From: Cunninghamella blakesleeana
Taxonomy: Eukaryota > Mucoromycota > Mucoromycetes > Mucorales > Cunninghamellaceae
NCBI GenBank assembly: GCA_017871115.1
Contig: JAFCIZ010000002.1
Location: forward strand, 1,571,501 to 1,635,500
Reading direction: 5' to 3'
Length of the DNA: 64,000 bases
The notes beneath the pieces are model-generated. The model saw only the letters and a list, made by a program, of their open reading frames with translations. It did no database searches and had not been told where the DNA came from. The first letter of the stretch is position 1. The number at the start of each line of letters is the position of its first letter. Positions 49,714 through 64,000 of this stretch are shown here, piece after piece. Position numbers and translations under genes: made by a program.

Positions 49714-52700
49714 CTAAGCATATGGGTTAGCAGCTAAAACACGAACTAATGGAGGTGTACGAACCATTTCAATAGTTAATATGACTCGAACCTTATCCAA
49801 AGCTTGAATAGTCTGTGATGATTGTTCAGCACTAAAGGATGTACTGGTGGATAAACGAGCTTGAATAATGGATTGGCGTTTAGAAGATTTTGTTGCTTCA
49901 GGAGTAGGTCCATTGGTAGTTGAAACAGTAGGAGAGGGAGTTACTGAAGATTTATTATTGGTATCAGATAAATCATTGTTGTTACTACCATTTTGATCAC
50001 CGTTTTGTGTGTCTTTATTTTCATTATCGTTAGAAGAACGATCATCATACAATTCTTTAAATAACCATTCATCGTCCATATCTTCATATTCATCATCAGA
50101 TAAACTCCATTGATGTTGTTTACCAGTAAATGTGTCTACACCTTTCTTCCAAAACATGGTAAGTGTACGACGAGAAGAATCCAATTCATGGCGCCAGACA
50201 GGTAAATTGGCCATATGAATTCGTCTTTCTAAATTAAGTTCTGGTATCATTACATCAAAGTAATCATCAAATACAGCAATAACAATAGCATCACGATAAA
50301 CAACTCTAATATCTGTATCGCCATTTTCTGGGGTTACACCGCGATCGTTAAGATGAAGAGCCATGAATAAAAGAGCACTTTGTTCTCTAGCCATAATAGC
50401 TGCCTCTTTTTTAACATTGCAATGTTGCCCTAATTTTTGTACAGTATCGCGATCCAAGTAAAAGTGACGATCTATATATATATAATAAATAATTAAGGAA
50501 GTAAGTAATTAGGGTCCTATTCTTTATTTTTTTTTAAAAATAAATAAATTTATATTATCATTAACTTACCACCAGTTAAAGCAGATTCCAATTGACGATG
50601 AACAATAATATCAGCAAATCGACGACTAGGAGCAGTGAAATGAGTGAATAAGGGGAAATTCAAAGAATAATGAGAGAATTTAAGAATGTCCAAAACACCA
50701 CTACAGAAGTATTTAGGAGGTTGCATAATTTTAAGAACTAATACAGAGACCAGTTTTCGTATTTTTTCATTTTCAATAGCATTGATAGATCGTTCTAAAG
50801 CATTAGCATCCGATACATCCAAAGGAATACCCAAGTAACGTGTAACGTATTGTTGTAATTCAATAACTTTTCTATCCATAGGTCGAGCTTGTCTTCTTAA
50901 TAATGCTAATTCAGGTAAATGGCTGGATATCTTTTGAGCAACACTTTGATTAGCTAATAATAAAAGATCTTTGACGATGATGGAAGCTTTTGGTTTACGG
51001 GCAATATACATATCTGATGGAACGTTATGTTTATTATCAATTTCATGATCAAAACTAAACCCAAGTTCTTCACGTTTTAGGGACATACCACCTCCAGGTG
51101 CAAATCGGCGTTTATTAAGTTCATTTGTGATTTTGTATAATGTATGAATGTCTTCTTCAACTCCTTTAGAAACTTCTTCATCAGAAATACCTTGTAAGTG
51201 CTCTCCATCCAATACTTTTTGAGCATCATTATAAGTTAGAGTAGCAGAAGATCTAATTTTTAAATAAAATAAAATAATAGTGAGATATAAGTTAATAATT
51301 TAATAAACCATAACCTATATGTATATATATTATTATGAACTTACTTGATAATAGTTTTTCCAAACCATGTATCTAAAATCTTTCCTTCAGAATCAAGTTT
51401 CCAAACGACTGAGAATGCAAATCTTACTTCATTAGCAACCAAGTTGGTTACTTTGTTAGTTAATTCTGTTGGTAACATAGGAACGGCTTTATGGATCAAA
51501 TCAACACGAACACCTCTAGCACGAGCTTCTTTATCCAAAGGTGAGTTTGCTTTAATAAAGTACGTTACATCACTAATATGCACACCAACTTCATATGTAT
51601 CATCACCAAGTTTTTGAACAGATAAAGCATCATCAAGTACTAAAAGGATAAAAATAAAAAAATATCGAATGAGTTTCTCTATTATTTTTTATTTCTTTTT
51701 TTTTTAAAAAAAAAAAAGTATATTTACCATCAGAGCCTTCAGGATCAATAGTAAAGACTCGAATTTTTGTAAAATCACGTCGTCGATCATCAGCAACAGG
51801 AGTAAAATCATATGGAATGGATGGCAAACATTTATTAACCTGATCAGAAAATTCGGAATGGGTTACGTTATTATCGGCCAAAATTGCCATGGTTTGAACA
51901 TCCAAATCAACAATAGGACCTAATTCTTTTTCAAGAGTACCAAATGGATGAAGGGAAGTGATTGGCCATCTTTTAATAGAACTCTATAAATATTATATAT
52001 ATATATATTTAGTTATTTTTTTAAAAAAGGTAATTTTTTTAAAAATACTGTATTTAAAGTCTTTTTTTTTTCTTTTTTTAAAAATTAATTAATTAATTAT
52101 TAACTTACAACAAATAATTTGTTTGCATAAGATTCACTTTGTTCAACAAAATTAGTAGGGGCTTGTTCAATTGGAATAGCAATTAAAGGAACACGTTTAT
52201 CTACAGCTTTAAACCAAACAATACGTGGAGCATCAGATTTATTATCTTGATGTTGCTGATTATTATTTTCTTGAGCACGTTTATTATTAGGACGGCGTAA
52301 AGTCAAAGTACCAGAAAAGACTTGGTTTTGAGCCCGTTCCAAGATAGCTACTACAACGCCACAATATTTAGGTTTCACGATATCAACATCTTCATCCCCT
52401 CCAAAAATAATTTCATTTTCATCTTCTTCATCAGGTTGACGAGCACGAACTTGACCACCATTACGTACGATTTTAGCTTCCTCTTTTTCTTTCTTTTCAC
52501 GTAACACTCGTTCTACATCTACTAAACGGACAGCCACTACATCACCTTCTAAAGCACGGTTACGATCACGAGATCCACATACATAGATGTCACTATCTAA
52601 TTCTTCACAAGCAACATAGGCATCACTACGATTACGTTTATTTACTCTTAATGTACCACGAACTAATTGACGAGATCTGAATAAAGGTGTTAAAGCGGAG

Positions 52701-53965
52701 AATGGTAAATGAGCAATAAAAAGTTGTCTACGTTGGTGAGGATTTGCATCATCTCTTGAAAAATTAACTCTTGTTGGTGTAAAAGGAACTAAATTAAAGG
52801 ATGGGACAGATAAAGAGGAAGAAGAAAGAGATGCACTTGGACCAACACCACCTATACCACCTGAGGATAAAATAGATGCTGTTAAAGAGTTAGTATTGCC
52901 TCCTCCGGTAGAATGGCGACTTGAAGGAGGAGCGCTTGAGCGCCAACCAGCTGCATTATCATTGGCATATAAAGATGAATAAGAAGCTGATCTACGATGT
53001 TGTTTTTTAGCCTCATCCAAATTAAGAGGTTTATTAAATTGAATACGTCTACCACTGCCACTATTATTAATATTCCTATTTCCTCCATCTTCTACATTTT
53101 CATTTAAAGTTGGTAATTGTTGTAAAGACATTCTTTTTGATGTTGAAGCAGTAGGTACAATAAGGTTGCTGTTGTTGTTGATATTATCATTACCAGTACT
53201 AAAAGGACGATGACCATACTGTCTATGACTACTAGTTTCCAAAGTACTTGTAGAACTGGAAGGAGCATGTTTATAGGTACCCATTAATTTTGCTTCAGCT
53301 TCAGCTAACGCTGCTTGACGAGACACTTCATCATCATTATCTTCATCTATAGTTGAGGGCTGATCATTATAACCATATGATTGGTATGATTGATGTTTAG
53401 ATGACATCATACCAGAAGATACTCTACGATTGACACTTTTACGTTTATTATCATCAGGTGTTTTCATTGTTTTTAAAGTATTAATCATATCTTGTAAAGA
53501 ATCAACTGTCATGGAACCACTACGTCTTTTATCATTATTATTATTAATTTCTTCAGGTAAAGTTTGTAAAGGAAATTGATTATAACTTCTTCTTGCACCT
53601 ATTGATTGCACTGAACCAACATTATCAGCTGTTACAGATGATCTTGATCTAGGTCTTCTTTGTGCAGGTAAAGATTGTCTATCATTAAGCCCTTGGAAAG
53701 AACGTCTTTTATCGCCGCCTGGTACTAAAAGAACCTAGTTTCATAATAAAAATAATACATACAAATAAAAAAATAATAATGAAAAAAAGAATATCAATAT
53801 TAATAATCGCAGTAATATATATATATATATATATAAAGAAATTATATATGTTTATGAAGGTAAATAAAAATAAACTTAAATAGTGTAATGTGGAGAAGTT
53901 TAAAGCTTATATCATTTCGAGATGGAAAAATAGGAAAAAAAAAAAAAAGTATATAATATTTCTAA

Positions 53966-54007
<42 letters not shown>

Positions 54008-54080
54008 TTACCTTGTCAGCAGGATCAAAAAGACCTCTAGTAGTTTCAGGTTTTGTTTGTTGATTTCCGTGATCCTCCAT
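49714..54080 (-). CDS. SSD1: Ssd1-type RNA-binding protein (RNB-fold pseudonuclease)
   Basis: Cytoplasmic mRNA-binding regulator of cell-wall protein translation. Six exons: 54012-54080, 52109-53734, 51728-51983, 51345-51639, 50570-51252, 49714-50471, joining to 1228 residues (yeast 1250). A long disordered Ser/Asn N-terminus contains RRRP/RSRS-type basic patches. Cold-shock domains follow (RRQLFIAHLPFSALTPLFRS, YVCGSRDRNRALEGDVVAVR, KPKYCGVVVAILERAQNQVF), then the RNB fold (DPEGSDVLDDALSV, GVHISDVTYFIKANSPLDKE, FTHFTAPSRRFADIIVHRQL) and a C-terminal S1-like region ending LVRVLAANPYA. At the active-site motif one of the aspartates of the usual DPxxxxDxDD pattern is Val (DPEGSDVLDD), which fits the known loss of nuclease activity in Ssd1. 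Confidence 0.95.
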
Positions 54081-54574
54081 TATTATTTATAATAAAAGAA
54101 TAAAATAAGAATAAATAATAAAAAAATGAATGGATATAAAAAAAAGGAATGGAAGGAAGGCAAAAAGGAAGATAAAGAAGAAAAAAAAGCGAGTGGGAAT
54201 AAAGTTTTCTTTTATTTCAGGTTGAGTTTGAATATTTTTAAAAAAAGCTGTGCAACCAAAACTTTTACGCTTGAAGGATAAAACAAGACATAATAAAAAT
54301 AAAAATATTTTTAGTAACTAGATATTATATTATTATATCCAGGTATAGTTATTTATTATATGTATTTATATATATATCAATAAATTATACTATTAATATA
54401 TATCTATGTAATAATATATTTTTTATATGAAAAAAATAGAGTGTTAGAGATTTAAACCCAGATCGAGTCACTCTAAATTTTTTTTGGTGTTTTAATTTTT
54501 CGTGTTTAAGATTTTTTTTCCCCTCTTTGTCTTTCATTTTATTTTTTTTTTCGTCTTACTTTAATAAAACATAT
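54081..54574. promoter_or_regulatory. Divergent promoter region, SSD1 / MCM6
   Basis: Contains ATTTAAACCCAG at about 54450-54461, identical over twelve bases to the motif upstream of FAN1, with GATCGAGTCACTC just after it and about 115 bp from the MCM6 ATG. The remainder is AT-rich. Confidence 0.5.
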
Positions 54575-58888
<4,314 letters not shown>

Positions 58889-59443
58889 ATAGAAAAGAAT
58901 TTGATACATTATTCTTAACAACACCATCAACAACAACTACAATAACATTTCTTTTTTTTTTTTCTTGCATGTATATATATATAATTTATAAGAATAATCC
59001 CCCATTTATTAACTAATATATTCTTTGTCATTCCTTATAATGTACAAAAAAATAAAAAAAGGCTAAAAAAAAACTGTCATTCATTATAGCTTCTAAAATA
59101 AAATTAATAACAAAAACATTCTTCAAAATATAGTAAATTAAGCGTGTTTTAAGCGTGATTGTATACTTAAACTAGAATATATTCGGTAGTTATCAAATGT
59201 TGTTCCGATAATCTATAATCATTAAAGTTAATAAAATTAAAATGCCAAAGAAAAAAATTTTTTTTTTATTTTCTTATTAAAATGAAACTATAAAGGATAC
59301 ATAAAGAAATATAGAATAGTTGTTATTGTTGTGGATAGTATTAATATAGATATACCTTAAAAAAAAAAACTTATCTATTAAAAGATCTTTTCAATCCTAT
59401 AAACAATAGGTATTTCTTTTTTTAAATAAATTGCTCAACATTC

Positions 59444-59479
<36 letters not shown>

Positions 59480-59846
59480 TTTTTGTTTTTGTTTTTTTGT
59501 GTGTGTGTATGTGTCAAGCAATAAAAGAAAAATATTTCTATTCGTGGAACCTTTCTTTAAAAGGCATACCCGATCTTACGCTGTACTACTTTAAAATTGT
59601 TACCTTAACCTTTAAAAGAATTAAACTTTTCTTTTTTTTGCTTTATTAGAATAGATTGAGATATAAGAGATGATTGAGCGGAACCCGTTTCTATTTTTTT
59701 TTTTATTATTATTAGTATTATATAATAATAGTAACATTGATATTCCTTTAATCGTTTTTTTTTTAAAGTGAGTCATTTATTATTAAGATGATTAATTTGT
59801 TTATTAATAAAAATAAAATATATAAAGAATAAGAGGATAAAGTATA

Positions 59847-59879
<33 letters not shown>

Positions 59880-60178
59880 GGATAAGATATATAGGATAAG
59901 ATAATAAAATATAAAGATAAATTATAAAGAAGGGATAAGATATAAGAGTTATTTATAAAGAGATAATTATATAAAAAGAGGTAGATAAATAAATAAATAA
60001 ATAAAATAATGAATATAAATATATATAAAATGAAAAAGGAAATATATATGTAAAAAAAAGTATAGGTTACAAGATTTATCTATAAACAAAAGGAAGGGGA
60101 TGATGGTTTTTTACAAAAAGAAATGATGATGAAAAAAGAATGATGTATATGAATTTCCAGAATTATGATGATTATTAT
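58889..60178. other. Convergent intergenic region, MCM6 / Ser-rich gene
   Basis: 1.3 kb without a supported gene. It includes a long T-run with TTTTTG repeats and (GT)n (about 59444-59515), (AAT)n near 59851-59878 and AT-rich 3' sequence. The small open frame at 59431 is low-complexity. Confidence 0.5.
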
Positions 60179-60910
60179 TTAAGCAGCAGCCATGACCACA
60201 CCATTGGGAGCAGGAGGATTTAAAGTATATTGACTAAACCAAACAGGGGATTTAGTAGATACTCTTGAAGGAGAAGTAGGGATATGGGTTGTTGTTGTTG
60301 TTGTTGTTGTCGTTTTAGTTGATGAAGATGGAGATAAACACATTTTAGCTGAAGAATTCTTTTTCTTTTTAAATAAATGAAAAAGGCGTGATAAAAAGGA
60401 AGAGTCGGATTTTTCTTTTGAAGTTATTTCATCACGAAGGCTTGAAGATGTCTTATTATTGTGAAGATGTTTAGGACGAATATATTTTGGTGGGGCACTA
60501 GCAGCTCTTCTAGGTAAGTGAGCTAATGATTCGGTTGTCGTTGAATTTGCTGTTCTTTGTGAATATAAACTAAGGCTATACATGGATCCATTTTTTCTTT
60601 TATTACTATTATAACCATGCTGACTACGTTCTACAGTTGGTAAAAATAAGCTGTCATTATGATATGGAAAAGGAGATAAACGAGGTGATTCGACGACAAC
60701 ATCTTTAGATGTGGACCGTGATCGTTGTGAAGGTTGATATCTTTCATTATCGTACTTATTATTAGGTGAAGTGACATTACAACTAGATGTTAAACAATAA
60801 CGTGAAATCATTTCATTATAGAACTGTGGCGAATCTTTATTTATTTTTGACAGATTTTCTTCTGTCAATGGTGAAAGTGAAAGTTTTGAATTATTTGAAC
60901 GATATTGCAT
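60179..60910 (-). CDS. Ser/Asn/Thr-rich protein of unknown function
   Basis: Single exon, 243 residues. Low-complexity and basic overall: many SPR/SR/RRAASAPPK motifs that look like phosphorylation or 14-3-3 sites (QPSQRSRSTSKD, LPRRAASAPPKYIRPK), a Lys-rich stretch after an amphipathic segment (SSFLSRLFHLFKKKKNSS), a Thr run, then a conserved-looking end SPVWFSQYTLNPPAPNG. No named domain. It could be a regulatory or adaptor protein; I cannot assign it. It starts at ATG 60908-60910 with a T-rich promoter just upstream. Confidence 0.7.
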   Translation of the reverse strand: MQYRSNNSKLSLSPLTEENLSKINKDSPQFYNEMISRYCLTSSCNVTSPNNKYDNERYQPSQRSRSTSKDVVVESPRLSPFPYHNDSLFLPTVERSQHGYNSNKRKNGSMYSLSLYSQRTANSTTTESLAHLPRRAASAPPKYIRPKHLHNNKTSSSLRDEITSKEKSDSSFLSRLFHLFKKKKNSSAKMCLSPSSSTKTTTTTTTTTHIPTSPSRVSTKSPVWFSQYTLNPPAPNGVVMAAA

Positions 60911-61864
60911 TTTGTATTTAATTTTTCTTTTTTTTTTTTTTTTTTTATTGAGTATATATGTATGTATATATATTTATATATATATTTATATATTTATTTT
61001 GTAGGTGTAAGGAGTAATTATATAAATATGTCAATGTCTATGTCAAATAGATTTAATATTGAGTAAAAAAAAAAAAGTTAGAAAAGAGAAAGAAAGAAAG
61101 AAAAAAAAAGGGCTCTAAAAAATAATATTTAAATAAGAAATCGGCATTTAAAAAGTGATGGGGCACCGTTCTCTCGTTATTTATTTATTTTTTTCTCTCC
61201 AAAATCCTTGTGGCGCTTTGACCATTTTAGTTTGACACGAGATTTTAGTAAAGAATAGGATATGTTTTTTTATCCAATAAAAGTCCACTCTTCGGATCGG
61301 TATCGTCCTTAAAAAAATTGTTTTCCTTGTCATATCAAAAAGGATAATAGTATACTGTTGTCAACCTAATATATATATATATATATAATATAAGAATATT
61401 TTTTATATATTTTTATATCGTCATATATTATCTTTGATCAAACTTTTTTATTCACGTAATGTTGCTAGAGTACTTTAGGTCCAAAAATATTATTATCAAG
61501 AAAAATAATCTATTCTCTTCTTTTATTTTAAAAAAAGAAATGAACCCAGTACCTTAAAAGTTACACATAAGATTGTCTCAGAATGTTAGACAATAAAAAA
61601 AAAGAAAAAATTCTTTTTCCTATCAAAATTGTATACAGTAACCGAATCAAACCTGGGGAGTATATGGGAGAGAGAGAGCCTTTTTTTTTACAAGTTACCC
61701 GATTTCGATGATTAGAACACCGCTTTAAAAATGGGAAATCTAGATTGGCTAATAATAATAATATATCTATGAAATAAGGATACTATATTGTTTTATATTC
61801 ATAATTACTATTTCATTTTAATATTAGACTAATAATAGATAACCATAGCAACAAATTATTCATA

Positions 61865-61896
<32 letters not shown>

Positions 61897-62607
61897 ATAG
61901 TATAATAATAAAAGAGATGGCATTTTTAGAGATTGGTGAAAAAAATTAAGGCTCAGCTTTTCATAACTATTGTGTTTTTTTCTTAAAAAAATAATTTCCT
62001 TTTTTCTTTTTTTTTTCTTTTTTTTTATCATATGGGTTTATAATTATTTTTAATATAATATTTAAAGTTTAAAATATTATATACAACAATATGAGATATA
62101 TAGACAATCTTTCCGCGTCAATAGATAAGTTAATATATATATATATATATATATATGTATATTTATTCTTTTATTTTTTTTATTTTATATACAACACGTT
62201 TTTATTTTATTATTATTATTATTTTGATATGTTACATTTTACTATTATTAAATAATATATTTATATTAGTAGTACTTGTGATTAAACTAATTGATACAGC
62301 GACTTTACATAAAGTATTAATACAGTTGAAGGAATCATAAAATGTTACTATCTTTCAAAAAAGGTACCGCTATTTCCATTTAATAGATAATAGTAATAAA
62401 AAAAAAGCGTTTTTTTATTTATCATATGAAAAATAAAATAAAATAAAGGACCCCATTTGACATGACTGATTGCTACCTATTTTAACTCTATTTGTATTTT
62501 TTTTTTATTCACAGCTGACAATAAAAAAAAATCATGTAAATAATAGTATGAAAAATCGTGGAGAATCAGAATCATTGGTTGAGAGTTTACACAATGTGAT
62601 ATACAGG

Positions 62608-62638
<31 letters not shown>

Positions 62639-62799
62639 TAATATAAATATTTTTTTAAAATAGTAAAGACAGATTATTATCTTCATAGATCATAATTTGG
62701 ATGTTTCTTTTGTTGTTATAACGGTAAATCAAAGAGTTTTATGAATAATAAAAGAGAATAAATAAACAAACATTGAAACTTTATTTTTAAAATGAATTG

Positions 62800-62848
<49 letters not shown>

Positions 62849-64000
62849 ATATATCTATTGGTTATTTTTTTTTTTATAAAATGAGATCAAACTATCATCT
62901 AATCAATATTTATAAAATATATTATAAAGTCCCCGTCATCATATAGGAACAAATTATAAAGAAGGAAACAAAATATTACAAAATAGAATAGTTTAGATCA
63001 AAAACCAGAGATAGGCAATATTACAGTTTAAAAAGTGAATGACAATATCAATATGTAATCGAAAAATGATGACTCGAAAATAAATCTTTAGAGGATATTA
63101 GGCCATTTATGAATCTTTTATTAACGATAGTAATCGAAGATCATACTTTTTAGTATAAAAGAAAAAGAAAAAGAAAAATCGTTTTATATAATCATATGAA
63201 AAATAAAAATAAGCTCTTATCTTGAAAAAAGTAAATAAAATATAACGTGGCAATACTTTATTTAGATTTAAGTTGATCTAAATAAATTCATATTCTATAC
63301 TATTGATAATAAAAATTATTAAAAAAGGATTCACTATTAAAAAATAAACGAGAATTTATATTATAATTTTATTAAGATTATACATAATACAACTGAAAAA
63401 TAGTAATGTTTAAAAATAAAGTAAAATAATAATGATATTATATATATATATATATATATAACAGGTATTCATAATGAAATAATGAACTTATTATTATTGC
63501 TAGGAAAACTATTGTCATGAATATTGTGTAAAACCTTTTTATCAAGATCAACCAATGAATAGCTTACTTATGGTAAATAAGGTTTCTTGTGGGTTTGACA
63601 TGATTATGAAAATCTGGCTGATACAAAAATAAACAAATTGCTAAATAATAAAGAAAATTAAAAAATACAATGAGTACTTAGTTTTCCTCAATCTATTTGT
63701 CCCTTTTTTTCAATGTACACATTACTATTATTATTTTGAACGACATTTATTATTTATGCTAGTACTAATAATCACAGAAATTCTTTTATTAACCATTAAA
63801 AAAAAATTATTACGACAAGGAAAATAATATAAAATAAGTCATATTAATAATATAAACAAAGCAATGAAAATATTTGAAAAGTATAAATAGTAAAAATAAT
63901 AAAGCGGAGAATAAGAATTTTAATTTTAAACAATGTGATCCAAGTATTAAAATAGTTTATATGAAAGAGGCGGCCTGTTCTTTTTAAATTAATTACCATA
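60911..64000. other. Non-coding AT-rich region to the window end
   Basis: About 3.1 kb with no gene I can support. It contains the promoter of the Ser-rich gene, (TA)n and (ATT)n repeats (for example 62806-62846) and a few short protein-like open stretches on the + strand between 62090 and 62700 (see findings). A gene starting beyond the right edge may use its end as promoter. Confidence 0.4.

Noticed and set aside
59431..59649. 72-residue ORF starting in a poly-T tract
   Set aside because: Mostly Phe/Val from T-runs; no conserved features.

Overview
This window is nuclear DNA from a fungus. Proteins such as Rrn7, Ssd1, Pho88, fungal-type Med6 and a fungal amino acid permease are interrupted by many short, very AT-rich GT-AG introns. 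The DNA is extremely AT-rich, with asparagine/glutamine-rich proteins, ribosomal-protein genes split at or just after the start codon, and one intron with all the signals of the minor (U12) spliceosome. I infer an early-diverging lineage, most likely Mucoromycota (Mucorales-like); that placement is an inference, not a search result. The standard genetic code fits every gene.

Layout, left to right: the 3' end of an Asn-rich gene (1-615); RPL10A and RPS18 (+); a Nup155/Nup170 nucleoporin that stops early (-), divergent from VPS16 (+, 19 exons). Next comes a repeat-rich island of about 4 kb (13.7-17.6 kb) that ends beside a proline tRNA gene. MED6 (+) is followed by an inverted-repeat transposon relic and PHO88 (-). 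An amino acid permease (+) converges on a FAN1 nuclease (-). Kinesin-13 (-) and importin-9 (-) follow in tandem, then an NAD(P)-binding SDR protein (-), a class I glutamine amidotransferase (+), a PEX39-like protein (+), a possible three-exon microprotein, a single-repeat MYB-like protein (+), TFB5/TTDA (+), RRN7 (+), a glutathione peroxidase (+), SSD1 (-), MCM6 (+) and an unrecognised Ser/Asn-rich protein (-). The last 3.1 kb hold no gene I can support.

For nearly all multi-exon genes I reconstructed every exon from splice signals and checked that the reading frame closes. The genes are mostly housekeeping: translation (RPL10A, RPS18), RNA polymerase I/II transcription and TFIIH (RRN7, MED6, TFB5), DNA replication and repair (MCM6, FAN1), nuclear transport (Nup155, importin-9), membrane traffic and uptake (VPS16, PHO88, permease, PEX39-like), spindle function (kinesin-13), redox (GPX) and cell-wall mRNA control (SSD1). 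They are unlinked functions, not an operon. Several promoters share short GC-containing or TTTAAA-type motifs.

The most interesting observations are: an AT-AC U12-type intron in importin-9; the repeat island with five copies of a conserved 40-bp box; a perfect PIP box in FAN1 plus a 19-nt microexon carrying part of its active site; a truncated Nup155; and a TA-flanked inverted-repeat element next to MED6.
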